Below are positions 21,478 to 32,534 of a DNA stretch of 64,000 nt, in pieces; position 1 is the stretch's first letter; every line of letters starts with the position of its first letter. This stretch comes from Cryptomeria japonica. Taxonomy: Eukaryota; Streptophyta; Pinopsida; Cupressales; Cupressaceae. A program made the position numbers and the translations under genes. The stretch covers positions 120,904,640-120,968,639 of the forward strand of contig NC_081410.1 in NCBI RefSeq assembly GCF_030272615.1, written 5' to 3'. The notes under the pieces are model-generated. The model saw only the letters and a list, made by a program, of their open reading frames with translations, did no database searches and had not been told where the DNA came from.

Positions 21478-22987
21478 TTGATCCTTTTTTTAATTTCATT
21501 TACTTTATAACTATTGAAAATCCAAATAGATGCATAGTATAGGTTGTATGAAGACAATATTTTATAGCATATCTACACAATGCCCCCAAAATATAGGTAT
21601 CACCTATTCCATCTATCTAACCTTTTGCCACTTTTGATCTTAAACCAGAACCATGTCTCTTTCAAGTTAGGGCTAGTAGCAAGTGGGACCTAAAGATATC
21701 TAACCTATTTATTAGGACCTCCCTATTGAAATTCCACCTTATTGAACCATGTTGGAGGTGTTTTTTGTCCACCCAAGCATGATGGAATTGGCATTAAATG
21801 CTCTTGCCCTAGAGCTTGATAAAAGAATTCAGTTTTTTTAACCAAGTTAACAACATTCTCTTCTTTGCAATCCACAAAAATAGCAACATCATCTACAAGC
21901 TAGATATTTATCATATACTTCTTATCAAAGAGTGTTATACCCTTAGTTCTAAGGATAGGTTTAGACTCCCTTGGAGAATAGTGGATGGCATCAAAAGCAA
22001 TAACAAATAATGTAGGTACTAAAGAACACCCTTACCTTATGGATATCTCCATTTACACAAAGGTCTTAGATAGACATTTACATCAACTTAGGCCACTATA
22101 TCACACAAAAAAGTATTGACCGTGTTGTAGAATTCTTTAGGGAATATGAAAGACTCCAAGATCATCTTTAAGGAGGACCACTCTACCCTATCGTATGCTT
22201 TTCCAAAATATAGAAGGAGCACAAAATAATTTTCCTTTAAGTATTTAAAATACCAAATAGACTCATGGCTATGATCTTGGCTAGTATTTTGTAGAAAATA
22301 TTTAATAGGATGATAGGCCTCTAATTTTTCAACATAGTTTTGTCTCCTTCATTGGGGAGGAGTTTAATAATCCTTTTATTAATGTTTATAATGTTCAGTA
22401 ACATTTTATTAAGGGCCTCTTGGTAAACTTGTAGCAAATCGTCGCAAATCCATTCCACATTAGCCTTGTAGAATTCCACAAGAAGCACATCAACTTCGAT
22501 GATTTATCATTACTAAATGTCATGATGGCTTTCCTAACTTTATCCTTACATATTTCAAGCTTGAGTTTATCTTTATCATCCTCCACAATTTTCTTTGGGG
22601 TCATTTGCTTAATAGATTCCCTAACTTGATTATTAGACTCTGAATTCCCCTTTGAAATGAACAATTTTTTTTAAAATAAGAAAAATTGTTCCTTTATATT
22701 CTCTTGGATAGAGATAATATTGTTATCATGATAGATTTTTTTATTTGTTCCTTGGCATTCTTGTCCTTAATATACTTGAAGAAGAACTTGGTGCCTTTGT
22801 CACCATTATTAAGCCAATTTAATTTGGTTCTCAACCTAAGCCCTTATATATATTGCTCTTACATCTTTATCAAGGAATTCTTAGCAATGGCAAGTTCTTC
22901 ATATAATCTCTCACTCATTAGATCCTCTTGAATGCAATATCTAGCTTTTAATAACTTTTCTTGCAAGTCATTCTCTTGCTTCCTTCT
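21478..22987 (-). pseudogene. LINE L1 ORF2: reverse transcriptase
   Basis: From the 5' side (minus strand): KQENDLQEKLLKARYCIQED, GLRLRTKLNWLNNGDKGTKF, an acidic stretch, then the RT: MTFSNDKSSKLM, ..LLNIFYKILAKIIAM, and LVDDVAIFVDCKEENVV near 21880-21910, which stands where F-A-D-D is usual. The distal segment YLYFGGI, SSYNLYYASIWIFNSY is the usual post-RT region. Many stops and several frame changes. This is the catalytic half of a plant LINE ORF2. Confidence 0.8.
22983..22987 (+). repeat. Left target-site duplication of copia G (CTTCT)
   Basis: CTTCT immediately before the LTR start TGTTGGTG; matched by 29401-29405. Confidence 0.92.
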
Positions 22988-23435
22988 TGTTGGTGTAAAT
23001 AAATATTCATCATGGATATTATTACACTTTACTTAAGTTAACTTAAGATAATGCATCTCTTCATAGTTTGGATATGAGACACTTAGGGAAGTGTGCACAT
23101 AGGGATATAGCTTGTAGGAGAAATTCTACCTTTGTGGTCTTATCTTGTTGTTATACTCCATATTTGGTGGGTCATCCACCTCTTGTGAAATATTATATTA
23201 TTTCCCCTACCTATCCCTAGTATTTCTTACCTACCCTTGTTTCTCATTGAGCCACATGTCATGATTGTGTGCTCGTATATCCACATAGCCTTGTCTATAT
23301 AAGCAGGCTCATACTCATTGTATTGGTTAATCTAGTTGATTTTTGCATATTGATGAGAATACAATTTGTTCTTGTCATTCTTTTATCTCTATTTTATACT
23401 TTTCATTATGCTCTAGATCTTGGAAAATTTTCACA
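22988..23435 (+). repeat. 5' LTR of copia G
   Basis: 448 bp, TGTTGGTGTAAATAAATATT to TTTTCACA. A TATATAA box is at 23296-23302. The 3' copy differs by scattered substitutions. Confidence 0.95.
23296..23302 (+). promoter_or_regulatory. TATA box of copia G 5' LTR
   Basis: TATATAAGCAGG context, conserved in the 3' LTR at 29263-29269. It is a strong plant-type TATA element about 140 bp before the LTR end. Confidence 0.7.
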
Positions 23436-23448
23436 TGGTATCAGAGCC
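23436..23448 (+). other. Primer-binding site of copia G
   Basis: TGGTATCAGAGCC directly follows the LTR end; complementary to initiator Met-tRNA. Confidence 0.93.
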
Positions 23449-24879
23449 ATTGGGGCTTCATTGACTGGTTTTTGGAGACATCTTGGAAGGCTTCTATTTT
23501 CAGATCTGAGGGAAAGCGCTTTTTGGAGGCATCTTAGTTTTCGACCTCACCATTGCGTCCGGGAGGTTGTTTCCATAAAAATTGAGTATAAACTTGACCT
23601 ATTTTGGCAAAAGTCGAATTTTGGGTGTTGGAGGAATTTTTTGCCGAATTTGGGTGGTACATTATGGATTTCAATTTTTATTTTTTTTTCCTGCAAAAAT
23701 TTCTATTATTCTACAAAAAAAAAAAATTAAAAAGGCGAAAGGCATTTTTGTCCGAAGAGCCCCCTGCCCCACCATATTGCAGCCTTTGTCGCAAGTCGTA
23801 CCGTGCGCAGGTGTACCGCCCATGCAAGAGTGGCCATCGTGCCCACCATCGGCAGCTCCACCAGATGCGTTGTCTGCCACCATCTACAGGCCTCTCCGGC
23901 AGTAGTCCCGCTGTCCCCAAGCTCCTCCGGCACCAGTCCCAACGGACCCGCCACCTGCCAGCACCTCTGACTGCAGGTAGCTTCCTCCCCACTGGCCCTC
24001 TGGCCCCAGTGCCTCCCACCGGCCTAGCCCATCATCGGCAATCCTTCTGTCGACCCTCCAACGACCACCACCTCAGCACCACCACCTCAGCGTTGGGCCC
24101 TCGTCCGCCTACCACCTCTGCCTGACATGTCAGCAACTCAGCCCAGTCACCTACCACGTCACCCGTAGGCCCAGTCAGCTACCACGTCAACAATTTTTGC
24201 ACAATTAGCACTCAACTAGCACCCAGTCAGCATTTTTTGAAAAAAAAATTAGACCCCTCTCCGTTGAGTAGTTTGGATTTTTGAGTCAACTTTGGAGGCT
24301 CATAACTTGCTCAATTTTGCTCATTTTTGGGTGCATTTTATTTTATTTAGGCTAATTTTTTGTGCTCTTTGCAGTGGTGTGGTTATTTTCTGATTTTGGT
24401 GGACAAGTTTTTCAGAATTTTTGGATTCTCTCAGTTGTACCTATCCAATCCTCAATTTTGCAACTTCAAAGGCTTCGTTTGAGCTCATACGACCTCCTTT
24501 TCAAGTGTTATTTTTTATTAAGTGCATATTTTTTTGTCTACTTTCATAATCTATGATCAGTTTTCAGAGATTTTAAGTGGATATTGTACTTTCGGATATT
24601 GGTCTTTTTTGGCCTAATTAGTACTTGTAATTTTCTTGGATCTTAGTTTAGATCTCTTGCATTATTAGTTTGAGTCTCCTTTGGCCTTATTTAGGCAGTT
24701 GTAAAGTTGAAATCAGAAGTTCACTTTGCCATTTTTTGCAAGTGGCCCATTGTACACGCACTAGGTATAAAGTGCCAAATCATCATTTTTTGGGGGGGGG
24801 TTCTTTGATTGAGTGAATTTGGGGGGGTTTCTTGTGTGAATGTGCCTCTCTTTCCTTGTTCTCTTTCATTTTTGTTGCA
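23449..24879 (+). other. Leader of copia G with a GC-rich block
   Basis: About 1.4 kb between the primer site and gag. Positions 23745-24190 are markedly C-rich (CCACC, CCTCC and CACC repeats) and give several long but mutually overlapping open frames on both strands. I treat these as compositional artefacts. A homopolymer A tract is at 23716-23726, and 24240 onwards returns to AT-rich sequence. Confidence 0.6.
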
Positions 24880-25740
24880 ATGAGTCCTCATAAATTTTCA
24901 CCTTTAACTCCACATAATTATGCATCATGGAAAATTAAAGTATGGAGCAAATTAATGGAAAAAGGTCTCACGCATTACATAGATGGAACAATAGTAGCAG
25001 CACCTGATCCTAAGGCTGATCCTAATGCTCGGTTAGAATGGCTCACTAAAAATTGCATGGCTCTTGGAACTTTGCATAAGTATGTATAAGATGGCCTCAT
25101 TTTTCACATTGAGAAGTGTACTACAATCAAAGAGGCTTGGGATATGTATCAGAAATTGTATGATCAAGTTGATGAAATCAAAGGTTACAAGATTGACAAT
25201 GAGCTCACCAACTTGGATCCCAAGAGTTTTGATACAATCCAAGATTATGTCACCAAAGAAAATCAGCTAAGAGTAAAGCTTAAGGATTGTGGAATTGACA
25301 AAAAGGATGCTTAGTTGATATTCAACTTGTTGGACAAGCTTGCACCAGAATATGCAGCATTTGTGTCTAGCTTCCAAACTCATCGTTTGATAGTGGGGAG
25401 TTCCTACATTATGCCTTCATTTAATGCTTTCACAGAAATGTTGATATTGGAACAATCTAAGTTGTTGAACATGGGGCTTCTTAAGTCTTCAAAGCCCAAG
25501 ACTTTGGTGGCTAATCAAGGGAGTCAAGGGAGTCAAAGCAAAGATTCCAACAAGAAGAAGAAGTAATCTAATTCAAAGCCACAACAAGAAAAGGGCAATC
25601 ATCCTCTCCATCACAAGGTGATTTTTCATCCTCTTCCAAGAAGGAGACTCCACCTAAGAAGGATAAACCAACTTGTACATATTGCAAGAAGTATGGTCAT
25701 GATGAGCATCGATGCCACACCAAGCAAGTTGATGAGTTGA
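24880..25740 (+). pseudogene. Copia G gag
   Basis: Gag starts at MSPHKFSPLTPHNYASWKIK (24880), the usual copia gag N-terminus; a longer frame starts at 24832 but its first residues fit no family. Stops occur at 25087 and 25312, and a frameshift after 25566 precedes the zinc knuckle CTYCKKYGHDEHRC (near 25674-25715). The central segment (WDMYQKLYDQVDEIKGYKI, LKDCGIDKKDA) fits copia gag. It overlaps the protease frame that begins near 25737. Confidence 0.85.
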
Positions 25741-26250
25741 CAAATCTTCTTAAGAAAAACAACACCAACTTTCCATCCACCTACACAAAGAAGGATCCAT
25801 CTCCTTCCTCTTCCTCACAATCTAAGGGAAAAGGGCAAGCATTTGTGGCTACAACAGGTTCTTCACAGCAGTGGATACTTCACTCGGGTGCTTCTTATCA
25901 CATGGGTTCTACAAAGGAGCATCTTTCTTCATTGGAGCCATCTAAGGTACCTCACATTTACATAGATGATGATACACAAGTTGAGGTTGAAGGGAAAGTT
26001 TCAGTTGACATGGATGATGGAACATTTGAGAATCTTCTTTATGTTCCTACCTTGTCTACCAACCTTCTCTCTATCTACCAAATCACTCACTATGGGAATG
26101 GGAAAAAGGTTGAGTTTACACCTGATTCAATTGTGGTAAAGGATCTTGATGATGATGCCTTGGTAGCAATGGGACAAGTCAATGACAACTCAAGGCTTTA
26201 TTCATTCTCCCACTTTGTACCAAGTTCTCCTTCTAGGGCCTTGCTTACTC
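25737..26250 (+). pseudogene. Copia G protease, catalytic Asp replaced
   Basis: The protease signature reads WILHSGASYHMGS where the family has a D-S-G triad, so the catalytic Asp has become His. The following VPHIYIDDDTQVEVEGKVSV and ENLLYVPTLSTNLLSIYQI are typical. The frame continues without a stop into integrase. The missing Asp predicts an inactive protease. Confidence 0.85.
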
Positions 26251-27060
26251 GTTCAAATTCAGAAAGTAAGCTATGGCATGAGCATTTTGGTCACCTCAAC
26301 TACCGCTATCTCCAGCAGCTCAACACTAAAGACATGGTCACAGGTCTACCTCGAATCAGTTTTTTAAAGGGTGTACGTTCATGTTGTTCCATGGGCAAGC
26401 ATCCCAAGGAGAAGTTTGATAAGGAGAAAGCTTGGAGAGCTTTGGAAGTTCTTCAACTTGTTCATAGCGATGTAGTAGGTCCATTTCCAGCACCTTCATT
26501 TAGCAAGGCCCGCTATGTCCTCACCTTCATTTATGACTACTCCCACTTCACTTGGGTCTACTTTCTTATTCATAAGAGTGATATATTTGATAGATTTCAG
26601 GACTTCAAGACTTGTGTGGAGAAGCAATCGGGGAAAGTGGTCAAAATTCTTCGCACAGATAATGGAAGGGAATATGTGAACAAAAGACTTGAGGATTTTT
26701 GTACATTTGAGGGGATTGATCTTCAGCATTTTGTTGCATACACTCCACAATAGAATGGAGTTGCAAAGTGCAAGAATAGAACTCTCAAAGAAATGGCTAG
26801 TTGTATGATACATGCACGTTCTCTTGATCTTGCCTTTTGGGCAGAGGCTATCAGTTGTTCCACACACATCCAAAATCGCATTCATCACAAATATTTGCAA
26901 GGTATTACTCCTTTTGAGGCTTGGGCTAGTAGGAAACCATTTTTGTGAGACATTTTAGAATCTTTGGGTGTCCAGCATGGGCTTGCATACCTTCGTAGAA
27001 ATGCAAGGCATTGGAACCTCAGATTCAGCCTTGCATATTTGTTGGATATCCTGGGGGTGT
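26251..27060 (+). pseudogene. Copia G integrase, catalytic Glu replaced
   Basis: The zinc region (LWHEHFGHLNYRYLQQL, then CCSMGKHPKEKF) is degenerate at the Cys pair. The core has LVHSDVVGPFPAPSF (Asp), YDYSHFTWVYF and ILRTDNGREYVN (Asp). After a stop at 26751 the third catalytic motif reads NGVAKCKNRTL, with Lys in place of the catalytic Glu. Downstream the frame is disrupted near 26945. Confidence 0.87.
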
Positions 27061-27853
27061 TAAGGCATATAGATTGATGGATCCTGAGACACATGAGGTG
27101 TTCATTGAGAGGAGTATTCACTTTGAGGAAAGCTCTCCTAGCTTAACCTCTCTACCTCCTCCACCTTCCTCCATTGTGGATAGTGATGCTAGTGATTTAG
27201 ATGATGAAACTCCTTCAACTTTGACTCACAGGGTTACACCTCCGCAAGGTCCACTTGCAGTTGGCGAGCCTCGTTCTCCACCTCCACCTAGACCTCATTG
27301 GGCTCGACAAACACTTGATTCTGTGGGTTCTCTCATTGGGGATCCTTCAAATACACGAAGGACTCAATCACAGAATCAGGACCTTCCACATGCATTCATT
27401 GCTACCGCTTCTGATCCATAAACATTTCAGGAAGCATCAAGGGTTCCTGAGTGGGACCATGCTATGGAGGAAGAGTATAGTTTCTTGATTAGGAACAACA
27501 CATGGGATTTAGTCCACCTCCCTAAGGGGAGAAAGATGGTTCTATGTAAGTGGATCTATCAAACCAAGTTAGCAGCGGATGGTAGTGTGGATAAGTATAA
27601 GGCTCGACTTGTTGCGAAACGTTTCTCTCAGGTTCTAGGTGTTGACTATACTAAGACCTTTGCGCCCGTAGCCAAGATGAACTCCATTCGCTTGAAACTT
27701 TCTATTTCTGCAGCTCATGGTTGGGTTGTACATCAGATGGATGTGAAGAGTGCTTTTCTTCATGGTGATCTTGACTCACAGATTTGCTATGACATATTTT
27801 CTATGACTGACTTGGGTCTTTTGCACTACTTTCTTAGGATAGAGATTTCATAG
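27011..27853 (+). pseudogene. Copia G RT, N-terminal part with internal deletion
   Basis: An acidic/proline-rich linker (27011-27420) ends in a stop. RT motifs follow: [70 protein letters not shown]. Then the sequence jumps to YDIFSMTDLGLLHYFLRIEI, which normally lies about 100 residues further on. The L-Y-G-L-K-Q and Y-V-D-D active-site motifs are missing, so no polymerase can be made. Confidence 0.9.
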
Positions 27854-28684
27854 TCACCTTCCGGGATTACACTATCACAGCCCAAGTATGTTCTTGATCT
27901 ACTTGCACACTTTCATATGGTTGATTGTAAGCCTGCACTGACTCCCTTTCTTTCAGGAGTCAAGCTTGAGGCTCAATGCTCTTCTCCACCAGTTGATGCC
28001 ACATTATATCATCAGCTTGTGGGTAGTCTAATCTACTTGGCTCATACATGCCCTGATATTTCATTTGTGGTTGGCATGGTTTCCCGCTTCATGCAGGAAC
28101 CACATGAGCTTCATTGGAAAGCTACCAAACGCATCCTTCATTACATACAGGGTACACATCACTATGGTATTCACTATGCAACTGGCACAGGACTTCGCTT
28201 GGTTGGTTACACAGACTCCGATTGGGCTGGCGATCTTAATGATCGTAAGTCTACTCCAAGTTACAGTTTCCACCTTGGTTTGGGCCCCATTTATTGGCAT
28301 AGCAAGAAGAAACATGCTATTGCTCTCTCTCCAACTGAGGCTAAGTATCGAGGAGATGTTAATGCAACAACTGAGACCATTTGGCTTCAGCAGATTCTCA
28401 TAGAGTTTGGGTTCACCACTCCACGGCCAACAATTCTACATTGTGAGAATCAGAGTGCTATTGCAATCTTGAAGAACCCAATCTGGCACCAGTGGACCAA
28501 ACACATTGAGATCCATCTGCACTATATCTGAGAGTTGATTCAGGAGTGGGTCATTGATTTGCAGTATTGTCCTACAGCGGAGCAGGTTGCTCACATCTTT
28601 ACCAAATCTTTCACCAAGAGTAAGTTCCAGCAGTTGCGAGCTCTCTTGGGGGTGCGGGATGTCTCATTAGGGGGGGTCAGCTGA
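27854..28684 (+). pseudogene. Copia G RNase H
   Basis: Contains YVLDLLAHFHMVDCKPALTP, YHQLVGSLIYLAHTCPDISF, WKATKRILHYIQGT, LVGYTDSDWAGDLNDRKSTP (Asp), LSPTEAKYRGDVNATTETIW (Glu), CENQSAIAILKNP, and HIEIHLHYI ending in a stop at 28529. The last segment, QYCPTAEQVAHIFTKSFTKS, FQQLRALLGV, lies beyond this stop and ends near 28682. These are the standard copia RNase H motifs, in order. Confidence 0.9.
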
Positions 28685-28953
28685 CTTCTTTTTCCTCTCT
28701 TACAGGGAAGACTTTTTCCTCTTTGAGGTTTTGTCCTTCTTCTTTGAGAGTCTTTTGTACATTCATCTCTCTTTTGAGGGGGAGTTTTTTCCCAATGGGT
28801 TTTCTCCCTTTCTCCATTTGTGAGAGATTGCATTGCATAGTTTTGCTTGCATTTGCATATTGTACATGGGTACCTATCATGGCCTAGTAGTCGGGACCCA
28901 TCTTGCATTGTTGACTTGAGTCTTCATTCCCCTAAGTTGCACTTAAGGGGGGG
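28685..28953 (+). other. Copia G 3' untranslated region and polypurine tract
   Basis: 269 bp, T- and C-rich, without a supported gene. It ends in AAGGGGGGG just before the 3' LTR, a good polypurine tract for plus-strand priming. Confidence 0.75.
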
Positions 28954-29400
28954 TGTTGGTGTAAATAAATATTCATCATGGATATTATTACACTTTACTT
29001 AAGTTAACTTATGATAATACATCTCTTCGTAGTTTGGATATGAGACACTCAGGGAAGTGTGCACATAGGGATATAGCTTGTAGGAGAAATTCCACCTTTT
29101 GTGGTCTCATCTTGCTATTACACTCCACATTTGTTCGGCCATCCACCTCTTGTGGAATATTATAATATTTCTCCTACCTACCCCTAGTATTTCTCACCTA
29201 CCCTTGTTTCTCATTGAGCCACATGTCATGATTGTGTTCTTCTATATCCATATGGCCTTGCCTATATAAGCAGGCTCATATTCATTGTATTGGTTAATCC
29301 AGTTGATTTTTGCATATTGATGAGAGTAAGTTTGTTCTTGTCATTCTTTTGTCTACTTTAATACTTTTCATTGTGCTCTAGATCTTGGCAAATTCTCACA
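28954..29400 (+). repeat. 3' LTR of copia G
   Basis: 447 bp; TGTTGGTGTAAA to AATTCTCACA, matching 22988-23435 with scattered differences. TATATAA at 29263-29269. Confidence 0.95.
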
Positions 29401-29405
29401 CTTCT
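29401..29405 (+). repeat. Right target-site duplication of copia G (CTTCT)
   Basis: Same five bases as 22983-22987. Confidence 0.92.
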
Positions 29406-29475
29406 ATCCATAGCACACTTCTTACCTATAGTTTGAAACAATATTTTCCAACCTTCCACATTTTGTTCCCACCTT
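29406..29475 (-). pseudogene. LINE L1 ORF2 segment between elements G and H
   Basis: On the minus strand it reads RWEQNVEGWKILFQTIGKK, CAMDR, and continues across the G insertion into RKQENDLQEKLLKARYCIQE (22987 downward). This is the linker between endonuclease and RT in plant LINE ORF2. It is cut at its upstream end by the truncated copy belonging to element H. Confidence 0.75.
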
Positions 29476-29822
29476 AGGAGGTCACCTAAAGTTGTGCAGG
29501 AAATAATGAATAGAGATAAATTGCTCTGACCAAGAGTGAGATGATACACAGCAAGGCAAATCACTTCATAGAGGAAGAAATCATGATTTAGTTCTTTTAC
29601 TTTTTGGCATTGTTGTCAAAGGGGGAGAAGACTAAATGGTAAAATCCTAAATGAAGAAGATAACAAAAGATTAATGACAAGGGGAGAAGACTTTCAGAAG
29701 AAGTCTACAACTCAAGGATAACAGGAGAAGTTCAACAACAATCTGAATCTGAATCAATTTGATTATCTTGTTGGTATTACCATTTAATTATTGGTTTTGC
29801 CATCAATTCCAAAGGGGGAGAT
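29476..29822 (+). repeat. Remnant of upstream H copy: 3' untranslated region and polypurine tract
   Basis: 347 bp that I can see no difference in from 36862-37208, including the AAAGGGGGAGA polypurine tract. It should not precede a 5' LTR. The left junction shares CAC(C/T)TTAGG with the other copy. Confidence 0.88.
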
Positions 29823-30618
29823 TGTTGGCATTTTCAGTAGATAGAAAGATTGTTGATATTCATTAAGGATATTGAGAAGGTTGTTGAAGACTATTTGATA
29901 TAACTGAAAAAGGATGATAACTATCTTTATAACATTATTTTGTCATTGATGTCAAGAAATTGATTTTCTGATTCAGTATGATGTTGCCATATCTTGAGGA
30001 GATTGATTTGAAGAGAATTAAGTGGTCGGTAAAAGACACAGAAAGAATATGATAAGAAAGGGGAGAAATAAGTTATTCAATGGGCAACTATTACTGAGTT
30101 AGACAATGATGAGATCACGATGTTTAGATTGTTTTGATATCCTACATATGTTGTTAATTGTAAGGTTAATACTATACTATGTCACCGAGCAAAGAACCTA
30201 GTCGGTAAACCCTAAGGAACCTAGTCAGTAAACCCTAAGGTTATCGATATCGGTTAATGAAGGCGGAGTGTCTACCGAGTAAAGTTTAGTATTTACCGAG
30301 TTATGACAGAGCGCATTGAATGAATACAAGCATTATTTAATGAAGGACAATGATTAGTTGGAGATGTATAAATGATTGGAATGCCACACATAAAGTTTGT
30401 TAAAGGATCTATGGTAATGAAAGATCGGCAGGAAGATCTACAATGCAAATTGAACCGCAATAACCTTGCACAAGTTCCAAGAAAGGAATGCAAGTCCTGA
30501 GGCAAGGTAAAATGTTTTCATATCGAAAGATGCATTGAACCTAGTCAAGTATGAAGATCTAATGGCTAAGATTGATCATGGGAAATGTGATCAAGGAGAT
30601 TAAGTGGTGAGAATTGTT

Positions 30619-30626
30619 TATAAATA
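30619..30626 (+). promoter_or_regulatory. TATA box of copia H 5' LTR
   Basis: TATAAATA, conserved at 38005-38012 in the 3' LTR. About 260 bp upstream of the hairpin array. Confidence 0.6.
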
Positions 30627-30876
30627 AGAAATTGTTGATGAACAATGCATGCGGGCAAACGTATGCACAGGGATGCTACATAGTGATTACCGAGCACAGA
30701 AGCTTGAAGACCTGTTTGAATAACAGAGTAACGAGCCCAGCAGAAGACTAGATAAGTCTTATGTCTAGATTGTTTTGAGCAAATAAGAATCTGCTTTAGC
30801 ATATTAGATGTGAAGTTGCAGATATATTTACTACTGTTGTTTATTCTAAATAACAAAGAAATCTCTTAACCGAGTG

Positions 30877-31074
30877 GACTTAACAGTCTTATTTGTGAAC
30901 CCTCTAGCAAGGTAACATTCTAAATGAGTGTTTGAAATACTTTCACAAGGTCACTTCTAACAAAGTGAAGATCCTACAGATCTGAGGGAAATCCCTTAAC
31001 CGGGTCACATCTAGAAATGTGTTTGTAATCTTTAACAGGATTTGTTTTTAACCGAGCATACTCTAGAAGAGTAT
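30877..31074 (+). promoter_or_regulatory. Hairpin array in LTR H
   Basis: Consecutive short stems: GACT/AGTC 30877-30888; CCT/AGG 30901-30912; AACATTC/GAGTGTT 30914-30932 (one G-T pair); TCACTT/AAGTGA 30951-30968; AGATC/GATCT 30969-30983; CCC/GGG 30993-31004; CACAT/ATGTG 31006-31021; AATC/GATT 31027-31042; ATACTCT/AGAGTAT 31058-31074. Several loops share a TAAC or CTAACA/CTAGAA core. The same array is in the 3' LTR at about 38255-38464. Confidence 0.7.
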
Positions 31075-31337
31075 ATTTCTTAGTGGGTCCGAAATCCCAT
31101 AGTGGTTTTTCCCTATTTGGGTTTCCACGTTAAATTTGGTGTTATGATTTTTTGTGATGACTATGTGTGTATGAGTTTGCATGCTTAACAGTTTTTGGTT
31201 ATATTGTTGAAGTATAAGTTACCGAGGTTGAATCTGTTGATTTCATTGAAGTTTAAGTTTGTATGATTCACCCCCCCCCCTCTCATCTTGTTAGCTATTG
31301 CCATCAGCTCTTTACATTAAGTATCAGAACTATCAAT

Positions 31338-31349
31338 TGGTATCAGAGC
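31338..31349 (+). other. Primer-binding site of copia H
   Basis: TGGTATCAGAGC, two bases after the LTR end. A second, one-base-mutated site (TGGTATCATAGC) lies at 32538-32549 within the internal duplication. Confidence 0.92.
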
Positions 31350-31399
31350 TTTGGACTCCAAAAGAAAAGTTTAAAGGTACTTGAGGCAAAGATCCGAAG

Positions 31400-32270
31400 A
31401 TGTATAAAAGAGATGCACCAAAGCTGAACAAGTCAAGTTTCTCCATTTGGCAGAAAAGGATGAAGCTGCATTTATCAGGAATTGGAGAATATGCAACATA
31501 TTATCTAGAGAATGATTACATTGCACCGAGCACCAACCCAATCACCTTGGAAGAGATAAAGGCAAAGCAAGAACATATTCAAGCTATGATTGAAATAACA
31601 TCAACATTGACCGACTCAGAGTTTAATGACCTAGAAGGCTGTAATGATGCAAAATCAATGTGGACTAAGCTCATATCTGTTCATGGCAGTGATGAACATG
31701 TTCAAAGAGCAAAAGTATATAGTCTAAGAGGACAACTTGAATCCATGAGAATGAATGAAGGTGAGAACATAACACAATACAGTACAAGGCTAAAGGAGAC
31801 TGTAAATCAAATTAAAGGACCAGGTGGAACTATTGAAGAAAAGGATATAACAAGTAAGTTGTTGAGAACCCTTCTAACAGCTTATGTTATTTGAGTCTCT
31901 GCAATCAATGAATTGAGGTCTGTACCTAACATGCCAGTTTCTTTGGATGCTACTATTGGTAAGCTACATGCATTTGAGTTAAGTAACTTTGATAATAGTG
32001 GGTCTTCGGTAAATAAATTTGAATCTACATTTAGTTTTTTTCATCTTCATGAATCTGATGATTACAATGATAGAATGAGCAAGTACTCTGAAGGGGATCA
32101 CAGTGGAGCAAGTGAAAGATTTCGAAAGAACATAGAAAAAGTGCACAAACTATATGAGGAAATCAAGAAGCAAGAAGAGTTTGAAGCATTGTTAGCCAGA
32201 AGGTTACCGAGAGTCAAAGGTAAGTATAAAGGAAAGATACCTTTGAAATGTTTCAATTGTGACAAAATAG
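31400..32270 (+). pseudogene. Copia H gag, first copy, truncated
   Basis: Copia gag starting MYKRDAPKLNKSSFSIWQKR, with a TGA at about 31892 (the second copy has CGA there) and running on to KCFNCDKIG at 32270, where the zinc knuckle is broken and sequence switches to the 3' part of the LTR. Clearly related to, but noticeably diverged from, the second copy at 32601. It would give a gag without a functional knuckle. Confidence 0.85.
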
Positions 32271-32534
32271 GAGTATATTTCTTAGTGGGTCCGAAATCGC
32301 ACAGTGGTTTTTCCCTATTTGGGTTTCCACGTTAAATCTGGTGTTATGAGTGTTATGATGTTTATATGCTTTTGAGTTTGCATGTTTAACAGTTTTGGTT
32401 ATATTACTGATGTATAGGTTACCGAGGTTGAATCTGATGTTTTTATGGAAGATTAAGTTTGTATGATTCACCCCCCCCCCCTCTCATCTTGTTAGCTTGG
32501 CATCTGTAGTAAACATTTAGTATCAAAACTATCA
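32271..32534 (+). repeat. Internal partial LTR in copia H
   Basis: 264 bp matching the last part of the 5' LTR (31069-31335), starting GAGTATATTTCTTAGTGGG and ending CTATCA before a mutated primer site. It is more diverged from the 5' LTR than the two outer LTRs are from each other. With the gag copies it makes a tandem duplication of about 1.2 kb. Confidence 0.88.

Larger units (their letters stand above)
22988..29400 (+). mobile_element. Ty1/copia LTR retrotransposon G with short LTRs, RT core deleted
   Basis: Short LTRs (22988-23435 and 28954-29400) frame an internal region with a Met-tRNA primer site, a 1.4 kb leader, gag, protease, integrase, partial RT and RNase H. CTTCT target duplications flank it, and the LINE L1 reading resumes across the insertion. 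It lacks the RT catalytic core and has replaced catalytic residues in protease and integrase, so it is non-autonomous. Confidence 0.95.
29823..31335 (+). repeat. 5' LTR of copia H
   Basis: 1513 bp, TGTTGGCATTTTC to GAACTATCA. TATA box at 30619-30626, hairpin array at 30877-31074, GTGG/CCAC stem at 31102-31128, and a 10-C tract near 31271-31280. Part of its 3' end is repeated inside the element at 32271-32534. Confidence 0.93.

Noticed and set aside
23604-24125. 173-codon Pro/Ser-rich frame in the leader of copia G
   Set aside because: Several mutually overlapping frames of equal length on both strands, as expected from a GC-rich stretch in which stops are rare.
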